Below are positions 6,142 to 13,809 of a DNA stretch of 15,400 nt, piece after piece. Origin of the DNA: JAURVT01 sp049059935 (GTDB lineage Bacteria > Actinomycetota > Actinomycetes > Propionibacteriales > Nocardioidaceae). Under the pieces are notes generated by a model, which worked only from the letters and a program-made list of their open reading frames with translations, was not told the origin of the DNA and made no database searches. The stretch covers positions 1-15,400 of the forward strand of contig NZ_JBMGQR010000090.1 in the NCBI RefSeq assembly GCF_049059935.1. Direction: 5' to 3'. How positions within the stretch are numbered: the stretch's first letter is position 1; every line of letters starts with the position of its first letter. The position numbers were made by a program, and so were the translations under genes.

Positions 6142-6967
6142 GCAACGACGGCGGGAGGGGCGGTCACCGGTGGGCGTCTCGTTCGTCACCACCCGCGTCG
6201 GGTCCGGCGACCCCGTCGTCCTCGTGCACGGCATCGGGCACCGTCGTCAGGCGTGGGACCCGATCGTGCCCGTGCTCGCGCGTCACCGCGAGGTGGTCGC
6301 GGTCGACCTGCCCGGCTTCGGGGAGTCCCCCGGCCTGCCGCCCGACCTGCCCTACGACATGCCCACGACCGTGCAGAACTTCGCCAAGCTGTTCGCCGAG
6401 CTCGGCCTCGAGCGCCCGCACGTCGTCGGCAACTCGCTCGGAGGCGCCATCGCGCTCGAGCTCGGCGCGGCGGGTCTGGTCCGCAGCGTCACGGCGCTGT
6501 CGCCGGCCGGGTTCTGGGACCCGCTGGCCAGGCGGTGGGCCCTCACCCTGCTGTCGACCATGCGCTGGGCCTCGATGGCGCCGCCGCCACTCATCGCCGG
6601 CCTCGCCCGCTCGCGGCGCCTGCGGAGCCTCGCGATGTCGCCGGTCTTCGCCCACCCCGAGCGCATCGGTGTCGAGTCGTTCGTCGACGACGCGGCGCTG
6701 CTGCGCACGTCGCCCGCGTTCGGCCCGACCCTCGCGGCCGGACGCGACTACGACTGCTTCGCCGTGCCCGACGTGCCCACGCTCGTCGCGTGGGGCGACC
6801 ACGACCGGGTGCTGCCGCCGTCGCAGGCCAGGCGAGCGCGCGAGCGCCTGCCGCGGGCCCGGCACGTCAGCCTCGCGGGCTGCGGGCACGTCCCCATGAT
6901 CGACGACCCCGACCTCGTCACCGCGGTGGTGCTCGAGGGCACCACCGCGACCGGTCAGCGCAGGTAG
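6122..6967 (+). CDS. Alpha/beta-fold hydrolase
   Basis: This 281-residue protein has the alpha/beta hydrolase core. The oxyanion-hole motif is VVLVHGIGH (32-40), followed by VVAVDLPGFGESPG (58-71). The nucleophile elbow GNSLGG places Ser105; the acid is Asp228 in GDHDRVLP and the base His256 in GCGHVPMIDDP. A lid region of about 80 residues lies between. Esters, lactones and C-C bonds are all possible substrates. The start is uncertain: GTG 6086 lies inside the divergent racemase gene, so I prefer ATG 6122, with ATG 6131 as the alternative; neither has a ribosome-binding site, and GATTGT at 6110-6115 suits a leaderless start at 6122. It shares a putative operator with the racemase operon, so a linked role in acyl metabolism is likely but not shown. 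Its 3' end overlaps the convergent ABC ATPase gene by 13 bases. Confidence 0.88.
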   Translation: MTVMVVKQRRREGRSPVGVSFVTTRVGSGDPVVLVHGIGHRRQAWDPIVPVLARHREVVAVDLPGFGESPGLPPDLPYDMPTTVQNFAKLFAELGLERPHVVGNSLGGAIALELGAAGLVRSVTALSPAGFWDPLARRWALTLLSTMRWASMAPPPLIAGLARSRRLRSLAMSPVFAHPERIGVESFVDDAALLRTSPAFGPTLAAGRDYDCFAVPDVPTLVAWGDHDRVLPPSQARRARERLPRARHVSLAGCGHVPMIDDPDLVTAVVLEGTTATGQRR

Positions 6968-7689
6968 CGCTCGAGGAAGGTGCGGCAGGCGTCCGTCCGC
7001 GGCGAGCCCAGCACCTGCTCGGCAGTGCCCTGCTCGCCGACCACGCCGTGGTCGAGGAAGACGACGCGGTCGGCCACCTCGCGCGCGAACGGGATCTCGT
7101 GGGTGGCCATCACGATGGTCCAGCCCTCGTCGCGCAGGCCGCGGACGACGTCGAGCACCTCGCCGACGAGCATCGGGTCGAGCGCCGACGTCACCTCGTC
7201 GAGCAGCAGGACGCGCGGGCGCATCGCGACGGCGCGGACGAGCGCGACGCGCTGCTGCTGGCCGCCGGACAGCGCGTCGGGGTGCGCAGACGCCTTGCCC
7301 TCCAGGCCGAAGCGCGCGAGCAGCTCGCGGGCGTGGGCCTCGGCGTCGCGGCGCGCGGTGCCCCGGACGCGGCGCGGCGCGAGCGTCACGTTGTCGAGCA
7401 CCGACAGGTGCGGGAACAGGTTGTAGGCCTGGAAGACCATGCCGATCTCGGCGCGGACGGCGTCGACGTCGGCCTCGGGGTCGGTGATCTCGGCACCGTC
7501 GAGGTGGATGGTGCCGTCGTCGACGGTCTCGAGCAGGTCGATGCAGCGCAGCAGCGTGGACTTGCCCGACCCGGACGCGCCGATGAGCACGACCACCTCG
7601 TGCGCGTCGACCTCGAGGTCGATGCCGCGCAGCACGGCGTCGTCACCGAAGTGCTTGCGGACGCCCTTCACCTGCAGCAGCGCGGTCAT
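6955..7689 (-). CDS. Polar amino-acid ABC transporter, ATP-binding protein
   Basis: This 244-residue ATPase powers the importer encoded just upstream. All nucleotide-binding motifs are intact: Walker A GASGSGKST (37-45), Q-loop Gln87 in MVFQAYNLFPHL, signature LSGGQQQR (140-147), Walker B VLLLDEVTSALDP (160-172) and H-loop His197 in MATHE. The FPHLSVLDNV segment and short length are typical of the GlnQ/HisP group for polar amino acids. The start ATG overlaps the permease stop (ATGA, 7686-7689), and no earlier methionine gives a sensible N-terminus. It is the last gene of a binding protein, permease, ATPase operon. The final 13 bases overlap the 3' end of the convergent hydrolase gene. The exact amino acid transported is not evident. 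Confidence 0.96.
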   Translation of the reverse strand: MTALLQVKGVRKHFGDDAVLRGIDLEVDAHEVVVLIGASGSGKSTLLRCIDLLETVDDGTIHLDGAEITDPEADVDAVRAEIGMVFQAYNLFPHLSVLDNVTLAPRRVRGTARRDAEAHARELLARFGLEGKASAHPDALSGGQQQRVALVRAVAMRPRVLLLDEVTSALDPMLVGEVLDVVRGLRDEGWTIVMATHEIPFAREVADRVVFLDHGVVGEQGTAEQVLGSPRTDACRTFLERYLR

Positions 7690-8540
7690 GCGCCACCGGC
7701 CTGACGACGCGCGGCGCGGACCGCGAGCCAGTCGGTGAGCCGCGCCAGCGGGATGGTGGCCACGACGAAGAAGACCGCGGCGACGACGTAGGGCGTGAAG
7801 TTGAAGTCGCGGCTCGACACCTCCTGGGCGCGGCGCAGGATCTCGCCGAGCCCGACGAGCGAGGCCAGCGCGGTGTCCTTCTGCAGCGACACGAAGTCGT
7901 TGAGCAACGGCGGCCCGACGCGTCGCAGCGCCTGCGGCAGGACGACGTGGCGCAGCGTCCTGGCGTACGACAGGCCGAGCGCGCGTCCGCTGGCCCACTG
8001 CGTGGGGTGCACCGACTCGATGCCGGCGCGGATGACCTCGGCGACGTACGCCCCGTAGCTGAGCGTCAGGGCCACGACCGCGAGCACGAACAGGTTGGTG
8101 GGCACGCCCTGAAGCCCGAGCGCGGGCAGGCCGAACCCGACGAGGAACACCACCAGGATCGTGGGCGTCCCGCGGAACACGTCGGTGTAGATCGTGGCCA
8201 GGATCTTGACGGGCGTCAGCGCCGGCGCGGGCACCACGCGGATCACTGCGATGAGCGTGCCGAGCAGCAGGATGAACACCTCGGCGACCAGGAACAGCCC
8301 GATGTTCAGGACGAACGCGCGCAGCAGCAGCGGGAACGCCTCGGCGGCGACGTCGCCGGAGAGGTAGGTCTCGCGGACACGGTCCCAGCCGGGCGCCGAG
8401 AGCACGCCCGCCACCAGGACGCCGAGCACGACGACCGTCGAGACCGCGGCCACCGTGCCGCGTCGACGCGTCCGGCGCCGACGCAGCTCGTCACGCTCGC
8501 GCTGCCGCTCGCTGGGGACCCACCCCTCGAGCGTCGTCAC
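7686..8540 (-). CDS. Polar amino-acid ABC transporter, permease
   Basis: This 284-residue inner-membrane subunit belongs to the HisM/GlnP family. It has a long basic cytoplasmic N-terminus (about 1-28, rich in Arg), a first membrane segment at about 29-49 and further segments at about 76-100, 127-143, 148-168 and near the C-terminus. The YTDVFRGTPTILVVF motif (118-132) and the EAA loop, GAYVAEVIRAGIESVHP continuing to GRALGLSY (163-191), identify the family and mark the contact site for the ATPase. Only one permease is present, so a homodimer is expected. The GTG start overlaps the stop of the binding-protein gene (GTGA, 8537-8540), and the stop overlaps the ATPase start. Translation of all three is therefore coupled. 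Confidence 0.95.
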   Translation of the reverse strand: MTTLEGWVPSERQRERDELRRRRTRRRGTVAAVSTVVVLGVLVAGVLSAPGWDRVRETYLSGDVAAEAFPLLLRAFVLNIGLFLVAEVFILLLGTLIAVIRVVPAPALTPVKILATIYTDVFRGTPTILVVFLVGFGLPALGLQGVPTNLFVLAVVALTLSYGAYVAEVIRAGIESVHPTQWASGRALGLSYARTLRHVVLPQALRRVGPPLLNDFVSLQKDTALASLVGLGEILRRAQEVSSRDFNFTPYVVAAVFFVVATIPLARLTDWLAVRAARRQAGGA

Positions 8541-9415
8541 GAGAGCTCGGGGACCCCGGTCGTCTGCGACAGCCAGGTCTGCTCGAGGTCGCCGAGCGTG
8601 CCGTCGTCCTCGAGCGTGCCGAGCGCGCGGTTCACGCAGCCGACCAGCGGGCTGCCCTTGGCGAACAGCAGGCCGAACGCCTCGGACTCGCCGGTCTCGG
8701 GCTGGAACTGGCCGATGACGTCGCCGTCGTCCAGCTCGGCCGCGGCGATGTAGTACGCGGTGGGCAGGTCGACGACGAGGCCGTCGATCTGGCCGTTCTG
8801 CAGGGCCTGGGTGGCGGCGTTGGAGTCGTCGTAGACGCGCGGCTCCTTGGTGGGGTCGATCTGCGAGATCGCCTGCAGCGAGGTGGTGCCCACCTGCGCG
8901 CCGAGCTGGGCGTCCTTGAGGTCGGCGAAGCTCTTGGCGTCGTCGAACGGGCTGCTCCCGAGCGTCACGACGGCCTGCGCGGCCTCGTAGTACGGGTCGG
9001 AGAAGTCGACGGCCTTCTCGCGGGCCGCGGTGATGGAGACCTGGTTGATGTCGAAGTCGAACTTCTTGTCACCCGGCTGGTAGCTGGAGTTGAACGGCAC
9101 GGTGATCCACGTGACGTCGTCCTTGGCGTACCCGAGCGCGTCGGCCACGGCGTACGCGACGGCGCTCTCGTAGCCCTTGCCGTTGGTGGGGTCGTCGTCC
9201 TCGAACCACGGCGAGTAGGCCGGCGAGTCCGTGCCGACCGTCAGCTTGCCCTTGGTCTGGGTCTCCAGCTTGTCCGGCGAGCACTGGGCGTCCGACGTCG
9301 GGCTGGCGCTGGAGCTGCTGCTCGAGGAGTCCTCGGCGGGCGCGCAGGCGGCGGCGAGGAGGAGGGCGGCGACGGCGGCGAGCGTCCCACCGCGGCGACG
9401 GTTGATCGAGGTCAT
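8537..9415 (-). CDS. Amino-acid ABC transporter substrate-binding lipoprotein (family 3)
   Basis: This 292-residue protein captures the substrate outside the membrane. The N-terminus has basic RRR, a hydrophobic run (12-23) and a lipobox-like AAAC with Cys24 as the lipidated residue. A serine-rich linker (about 29-41) tethers the domain. The family 3 features are KLTVGTDSPAYSPW early, FDFDINQVSITAAREKAVDF with SDPYYEAAQ in the middle, and ALQNGQIDGLVVDLPTAYY late, as in solute-binding proteins for polar amino acids. Cys45 and Cys268 may form a disulfide. The ATG has no nearby ribosome-binding site. TACGAT lies exactly 6 bases upstream, so the transcript may start at the ATG. It is the first gene of the importer operon. 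Confidence 0.95.
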   Translation of the reverse strand: MTSINRRRGGTLAAVAALLLAAACAPAEDSSSSSSSASPTSDAQCSPDKLETQTKGKLTVGTDSPAYSPWFEDDDPTNGKGYESAVAYAVADALGYAKDDVTWITVPFNSSYQPGDKKFDFDINQVSITAAREKAVDFSDPYYEAAQAVVTLGSSPFDDAKSFADLKDAQLGAQVGTTSLQAISQIDPTKEPRVYDDSNAATQALQNGQIDGLVVDLPTAYYIAAAELDDGDVIGQFQPETGESEAFGLLFAKGSPLVGCVNRALGTLEDDGTLGDLEQTWLSQTTGVPELS

Positions 9416-9421
9416 GGGCGA

Positions 9422-9427
9422 ATCGTA
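9422..9427 (-). promoter_or_regulatory. Candidate -10 element of the amino-acid importer operon
   Basis: On the minus strand TACGAT fits the TANNNT -10 consensus of actinobacterial housekeeping promoters and ends six bases before the ATG at 9415. No ribosome-binding site lies between, so a leaderless message is likely. No good -35 is visible at 17 or 18 bases spacing. The same 6-base distance appears at the racemase and hydrolase starts. Confidence 0.4.
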
Positions 9428-9478
9428 GAACGCTCACCTACCGCCCCGGCGCTCCGTCTCACCGCACCTCTCCCCCAC

Positions 9479-9564
9479 CCGCCGAGTGGCGCAATCTCGG
9501 GGTCGACACGCGTGTTTTGCCCCGATTCTGCGCCACTCGTTCCGAGTTTTGCGCCACTCGGCGG
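9479..9564. repeat. 86-bp element with 16-bp terminal inverted repeats and an internal third copy
   Basis: The ends are a perfect inverted pair: CCGCCGAGTGGCGCAA (9479-9494) and TTGCGCCACTCGGCGG (9549-9564). A third, inverted copy lies inside (TGCGCCACTCG, 9529-9539). The left end can pair either with the internal copy (9483-9502 with 9520-9539, 17 of 20 pairs) or with the right end. The right-hand unit also folds on itself as CCGAGT with ACTCGG (9542-9561), and a 10-bp palindrome ACACGCGTGT (9506-9515) sits in the loop. The element lies 44 bases after the sugar permease gene and upstream of the amino-acid importer operon. It could be a REP- or MITE-like mobile repeat or a complex terminator. 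No flanking target duplication is obvious. Confidence 0.65.
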
Positions 9565-9607
9565 CGGGCAGAACGGTCGGGGAGACGCAGGGTGCGGGTG
9601 GCGTCGC

Positions 9608-10471
9608 CTACTCCTTCACCGCACCGGCCGAGGCGTTCATGATCCGCTTCTGGAAGACGAAGAAGACCACGGCGACGGGCAGCGTCATGACGGCGGCCGC
9701 GGCCAGCTTGAGCGGGTACTGGGTGCCCTGGCTGAGGGCGCCGGACGCGAGGTTGGCGACGCCCTTGGTGAGCGTGGTCAGCTCGGGGCTCTGGGTGGAG
9801 ACGATGAAGTGGTTGAGCTCGTTCCAGGACGCCTGGAACGACAGGATCACGATCGTCATCACCGCGGGCCGTGCCATCGGCAGCACGATCGACCAGAACG
9901 TGCGGAAGGTGCCAGCGCCGTCGATGCGGGCCTGCTCCTCGACGCTGACGGGGATCGACTCGAAGAAGTTTTTCATGATGAACACCGCCGCGGCGTCAGC
10001 CATCAGCGGCACGATCATCCCGGCGTACGAGTCGTACATGCCGAGCTGGTTCAGCACCAGGAACTTGGGGATCAGCAGCACCACGTTGGGCACCGCCATC
10101 ACCGCGACGAGCGCCGCGAACACGAACGCGCGGCCGCGGAACGTCAGCCGGGCGAGCGCGTAGCCGGCCAGCGAGCAGAAGAAGACGCGGGCCAGCGTGA
10201 CGACGACGGTGACGATGGCCGAGTTCTTGAACCACGTCGGGAAGTCCGAGCTGCCGAAGAGCCGGGAGTACGCCTCCCCGGTCCACGTCGAGGGGACGAG
10301 CGACAGCGGGTCGACGGCCGCCTCGGCCTCGGTCTTGAACGACGTCGCGACGTCGACCAGGAACGGGAAGATGTAGACGATCGCCAGCACGACGAGCACG
10401 AGGTAGGTGAGGGCGTCACCGCCCAGCGCCCCCGTGCCGCGCTTCCTCGGGGTGACCTGCGTGGTCGTCAT
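9608..10471 (-). CDS. Carbohydrate ABC transporter, MalG-type permease
   Basis: This 287-residue inner-membrane subunit is the second permease of the sugar importer. Membrane segments are visible at about 20-42 (LTYLVLVVLAIVYIFPFLVD), 80-105, 112-140 and near the C-terminus (about 258-275). The EAA loop SVEEQARIDGAGTFRTFW continuing to IVLPMARPA (176-204) contacts the ATPase. The start ATG overlaps the stop of the partner permease (ATGA, 10468-10471), so translation is coupled; a longer frame upstream is only a shadow of that gene. It is the last gene of the operon, and no ATPase gene follows, so the pump depends on an ATPase encoded elsewhere. The inverted-repeat element lies just after its 3' end. 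Confidence 0.95.
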   Translation of the reverse strand: MTTTQVTPRKRGTGALGGDALTYLVLVVLAIVYIFPFLVDVATSFKTEAEAAVDPLSLVPSTWTGEAYSRLFGSSDFPTWFKNSAIVTVVVTLARVFFCSLAGYALARLTFRGRAFVFAALVAVMAVPNVVLLIPKFLVLNQLGMYDSYAGMIVPLMADAAAVFIMKNFFESIPVSVEEQARIDGAGTFRTFWSIVLPMARPAVMTIVILSFQASWNELNHFIVSTQSPELTTLTKGVANLASGALSQGTQYPLKLAAAAVMTLPVAVVFFVFQKRIMNASAGAVKE

Positions 10472-11493
10472 CGTGCACCTGCCTTGTCGCGCAGGACCCA
10501 CCGCTGCAGCACCGTCAGCGCGACGATGATGGCGAACAGGATGAACGCGATCGCCGCGCCCTGGCCCCACTGCTGGGTGTTGAACGCCGCGTTGAACGAC
10601 AGGTACGCGGGCGTGAGGGTCGTCTTGCCCGGGTTGCCCTGGGTGCCGGTGTAGATCTGGTCGAACACCTGCCAGGTGCCGATCAGCCCCAGCGTCAGCA
10701 CCGTGAACATCGTGGGCTTGAGCATCGGGAGCGTCAGGTGGCGGAACCGCTGCCAGGCGTTCGCACCGTCGATCTGCCCGGCCTCGTCCACCTCGCCGCC
10801 CAGGTTCTGCAGCGCCGCGATGAACAGGAGCATGAACGTGCCCGACGTGGTGAAGATGGCCATCAGGATGAACGCCGTCATCGCCACGGACGGTCCCGAC
10901 AGCCACTCCCACCAGCTGATGCCGAGCAGGTCGTGGTTCGCCAGCGCGCCGGGGGCGGTGTCGACGCCCACCGCACCGAGCACCAGGTGCAGCAGCCCGC
11001 GCGGGTCCTGGAACCAGTCGGGCCCGTTGATCCCGACGTACGACAGCACCTTGTTGACCGCGCCGGTCGAGCTGAACAGGAACAGCCACAGGACGGTGAT
11101 CGCCACCGAGCTCGTCACGGACGGGAAGTAGAACGCCGTGCGGAAGAACCCGCGCCCGCGCAGCACCCGCTTGTTGACGAGCATCGCCAGGAACAGCGCG
11201 AGCGCCGTCTGCAGCGGGACGACGAGCGCCACGTAGTAGACGTTGTTGCGCATCGAGGTGCCGAAGTCACGGGCAGCGCGCCCGTCGCCGGACAGGATCG
11301 CCGCGTAGTTGTCGAACCCCACGAAGCCGACGTCGGAGGAGAACGGGCTCCCCCGCCCGCGCCAGTCCGAGACGCTGACCCACAGGGCCATGAACACGGG
11401 CAGGACGAGGAACAGCCCGAGGATCAGCACGACCGGCGACAGGAACGTCCAGCCGGCGGCCGTCTGACGTCCACTCACCCCACGGCGGCTCAC
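10468..11493 (-). CDS. Carbohydrate ABC transporter, MalF-type permease
   Basis: This 341-residue inner-membrane subunit pairs with the MalG-type protein. The first membrane segment lies at about 16-38 (TFLSPVVLILGLFLVLPVFM), and further segments follow at about 90-110, 125-145, 190-215 and 315-330. The EAA loop EVDEAGQIDGANAWQRFRHL with TLPML (234-258) is clear. A loop of about 40 residues before the fourth segment, including NGPDWFQDPRG, is typical of MalF-like proteins. I chose GTG 11493 because it overlaps the binding-protein stop (GTGA, 11490-11493), matching other junctions here; GTG 11478 would shorten it by five residues. There is no strong ribosome-binding site, as expected for coupled translation. 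Confidence 0.93.
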   Translation of the reverse strand: MSRRGVSGRQTAAGWTFLSPVVLILGLFLVLPVFMALWVSVSDWRGRGSPFSSDVGFVGFDNYAAILSGDGRAARDFGTSMRNNVYYVALVVPLQTALALFLAMLVNKRVLRGRGFFRTAFYFPSVTSSVAITVLWLFLFSSTGAVNKVLSYVGINGPDWFQDPRGLLHLVLGAVGVDTAPGALANHDLLGISWWEWLSGPSVAMTAFILMAIFTTSGTFMLLFIAALQNLGGEVDEAGQIDGANAWQRFRHLTLPMLKPTMFTVLTLGLIGTWQVFDQIYTGTQGNPGKTTLTPAYLSFNAAFNTQQWGQGAAIAFILFAIIVALTVLQRWVLRDKAGAR

Positions 11494-12737
11494 TGGCTGT
11501 CGGCGACGACGGACTCGAGATCCTTCTGCGTGGTGGCGAGGATCGTCTTCGGGTCGGAGTCGGCGAGCGTGGGCAGCTTGGAGTTCAGGTCGTCGATGAC
11601 GTCCTTGGACCCGAGCAGCGTCGGCACGTTCTTGGCGAACGCGGCCGAGTCGACGAACGCGGCGTCCTCGGGGTACTCGGTCTTGAACGGGTCGGCACCG
11701 GACTCGATGGACGGCATCACGCCGAACGCCTTGGCGAAGCCGAGCTGGTCGTCCTGCGACGTCAGCTTCTCGACGAGCTCGCGCGCGGCGGGCTTGTTGT
11801 CGGAGTCGGCGGCGATGCCCCAGCAGTTGGTGAACTGCAGCGTCGCCTGGCCCGCGGGGCCGGCCGGCAGCTCGGCCACCTGGTACTCCACGTCGGGGAA
11901 GTCGTTCTCCAGGCCGCCGCGGATCCAGTTGCCCTCGATCGTCATCGCGGCCTGGCCCTTGCCGAACGCCTCGCCGCCCCAGCCCGCACCGATGTCGGTG
12001 GTGAACTTGAGCGAGCCGTCCGACAGCAGGCTCTTGACGTAGTTCAGGCCCTCGACGTTGGCGTCGCTGTCGGCCGTGGCCTTGGTCTGGTCGTCGTTGA
12101 GCAGGCCTCCTCCGGCCTGGGCCATGAAGGCACCGACGCGGGCGTACTCGGGGCTGATCGACAGGCCGACGGTGTCGCCCTTGGTCAGCGTCTTCGCGAC
12201 GGACGCGAGGTCGTCCCACGTCTTCGGGACGTCGGCGTCGGTCAGGCCGGCCTCGGACCACTTCTGGCTGTTGATCACCAGGCCGAGCGTGGAGAAGTCC
12301 TTGGGCGCGCAGAACACCTGGTCGTCGTAGGTGAACGCCTGGGTCAGCGTCGGGTAGAAGTCGTCGATGTTCGGCAGGTCCTGGGCGTACGGCTCCAGGG
12401 AGCCGTTGTCGGCGTAGCCCGCGAACGTGTCGGACGCGACGTAGAAGACGTCGGCCGGGTCACCGGAGGCGAAGCCCTGGCTGAGCTGCTGCGGCAGGTC
12501 GGACGCGGTCGTCACGGTGGCACCGGTGCCCGACTCCTTCGCCCAGGCCGCGACGGCCGACTCCACGGCCTTGGTCTCGGCGTCGCCGGACGACCCGATG
12601 AGCACGCTGAGGTCGCCGCCGGACTCCCCCGAGCCGGAGTCGTCGAAGCTCGACCCACCGCAGGCGGTGAGCGTCAGCGCGCCGGCGGCCAGGAGGGCTG
12701 CGAGCGCGGACGGGCGTCGAAGGACGTGGGGGGACAT
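11490..12737 (-). CDS. Carbohydrate ABC transporter substrate-binding lipoprotein (family 1)
   Basis: This 415-residue protein is the sugar-binding subunit. It has a lipoprotein signal: basic RR, a hydrophobic run (about 11-25) and the lipobox LTAC with Cys26 lipidated, then a glycine/serine linker. Family 1 features follow: a binding-cleft segment with FASGDPADVFYVASD, then APKDFSTLGLVINSQKW, GKGQAAMTIEGNW and FTNCWGIAADSDNKPAA. Many aromatic residues suit stacking on sugars. The start has a strong ribosome-binding site, AAGGAGAA at 12742-12749, which overlaps the stop of the LacI-type gene eleven bases away, so the two share one transcript. The substrate is not readable; the divergent debranching protein suggests alpha-glucan oligosaccharides, but this is inference from context. 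Confidence 0.95.
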   Translation of the reverse strand: MSPHVLRRPSALAALLAAGALTLTACGGSSFDDSGSGESGGDLSVLIGSSGDAETKAVESAVAAWAKESGTGATVTTASDLPQQLSQGFASGDPADVFYVASDTFAGYADNGSLEPYAQDLPNIDDFYPTLTQAFTYDDQVFCAPKDFSTLGLVINSQKWSEAGLTDADVPKTWDDLASVAKTLTKGDTVGLSISPEYARVGAFMAQAGGGLLNDDQTKATADSDANVEGLNYVKSLLSDGSLKFTTDIGAGWGGEAFGKGQAAMTIEGNWIRGGLENDFPDVEYQVAELPAGPAGQATLQFTNCWGIAADSDNKPAARELVEKLTSQDDQLGFAKAFGVMPSIESGADPFKTEYPEDAAFVDSAAFAKNVPTLLGSKDVIDDLNSKLPTLADSDPKTILATTQKDLESVVADSQ

Positions 12738-12748
12738 GGCGTTCTCCT

Positions 12749-13756
12749 TCAGGGGTGGGCCAGGGCCACGGGCTCGTCGCGGACGACGAGACGCGGCTCC
12801 AGCAGGACGTGCCGGTCGGGTGTGGACGGCAGGACGGGAGGGACGGGGTCGCCGAGGGTGCGGGCGAGCATGGCGACGACGTGCGCGGCGGCGGCCTCGA
12901 CGGGCTGCGCGACGCTGCTCATGCCGACCGCCGCGGCCACGGGGGTGTCGTCGAAGCCGACGACGGCGGTGGTGCGGTGGAACGCGCCGAGCGCGAGCGA
13001 ATCGCTGGCGCACACGAGCGCGGTGGCGCCGGCGTCGAGCAGACGCGCGGCGGCGTCCGAGCCCTGCCGGACGCCGTCGGTGACGGCCTCGTCGAGCACG
13101 GCGTCGTCGCCGAGGACGTCGCGCCAGCCGGCGCGGCGCTCGTCGCCGGCACCCGACCCGGCGGGCCAGCCGAGGAAGCCGATGCGCTCGTGGCCGAGGC
13201 CCCGCAGGTGACGGGTCGCCGCCGCGGCGCCGGCGCGACCGTCGACGTCCACCCACTGGTGCACCGAGTCGCGCGGGTCGACGCCCGCGCTCCAGGGGCG
13301 GCCGAAGGTCGCGAACGGCACCTCGTGGTCGAGCAGCCAGCGGGTGCGACGGTCGCCGTGGTGCGTGCTGGTGAGCACGAAGGCGTCGAGGTCGGCGGTC
13401 TCGAGCAGCTCGTCGTACGCGGCGATCTCGCCGTCGTCGTCGGAGGCGGAGAAGATCACCAGGCGGTAGCCGGCGTGCGCGGCGTTCTCGGTGAGCGCGT
13501 GCACGAACGCGTCGAGGATCGAGCCGTTGATGCCGTCCTGGAGGGGCATCAGACGGAGACCGACGTTCATCGAGCGCCGGGTGCGCAGCTGACGGGCCGC
13601 GACGTGGGGCCGGTAGCCGGTGGCGTCGATGGCGGCCTGGACGCGCTCGCGCGTCGCCGGGCTGACCCGGTCGGGGGCGTTGAGGACGTTGGAGACCGTC
13701 TGGCGGGAGGTGCCGGCGCGCTCGGCGACGCTCGACAGCGTGGCTCGTGACGACAT
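12749..13756 (-). CDS. LacI-family transcriptional regulator
   Basis: This 335-residue regulator probably controls both the sugar importer operon, of which it is the first gene, and the divergent debranching gene. The N-terminal helix-turn-helix TLSSVAERAGTSRQTVSNVL (6-25) is followed by the hinge YRPHVAARQLRTRRS (48-62), with Leu57 in the place of the leucine that inserts into the centre of the operator. The effector domain follows: MNVGLRLMPLQDG, DAFVLTSTH, LGHERIGFLGWPAGSGAG, ATALVCASDSLALGAF and the late VVGFDDTPVA, as in LacI/PurR sugar sensors. I chose ATG 13756 because GGGAGGT (13761-13767) lies four bases upstream. A longer frame to 13792 would run into operator 1. Repression relieved by sugar is usual for the family. 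Confidence 0.94.
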   Translation of the reverse strand: MSSRATLSSVAERAGTSRQTVSNVLNAPDRVSPATRERVQAAIDATGYRPHVAARQLRTRRSMNVGLRLMPLQDGINGSILDAFVHALTENAAHAGYRLVIFSASDDDGEIAAYDELLETADLDAFVLTSTHHGDRRTRWLLDHEVPFATFGRPWSAGVDPRDSVHQWVDVDGRAGAAAATRHLRGLGHERIGFLGWPAGSGAGDERRAGWRDVLGDDAVLDEAVTDGVRQGSDAAARLLDAGATALVCASDSLALGAFHRTTAVVGFDDTPVAAAVGMSSVAQPVEAAAAHVVAMLARTLGDPVPPVLPSTPDRHVLLEPRLVVRDEPVALAHP

Positions 13757-13777
13757 GCGCACCTCCCGACGATGTGG

Positions 13778-13793
13778 ATTCGATCGATCCAAC
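13778..13793. promoter_or_regulatory. LacI-type operator 1 (imperfect)
   Basis: ATTCGATCGATCCAAC carries the same half-sites as operator 2 around a central CG, with the inner GATCGATC perfect and one mismatch on each side before TT/AA. It lies 22 bases upstream of the LacI start codon, just outside the ribosome-binding site, so binding here should block the importer operon. Its centre is 32 bp from that of operator 2. Confidence 0.6.
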
Positions 13794-13809
13794 GCCGCCC
13801 CCGACGTGG

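Noticed and set aside
6253..7704. 483-codon plus-strand open frame over the hydrolase and ABC ATPase
   Set aside because: It covers parts of two real genes in another frame and is mostly Arg/Ala/His-rich filler.
9480..9563. CRISPR array reading of the three GAGTGGCGCA copies
   Set aside because: The copies are in mixed orientation, unevenly spaced and too few, and no cas gene is nearby.
13757..13792. N-terminal extension of the LacI-type protein to 13792
   Set aside because: It would cover operator 1 and the strong GGGAGGT ribosome-binding site that precedes ATG 13756.
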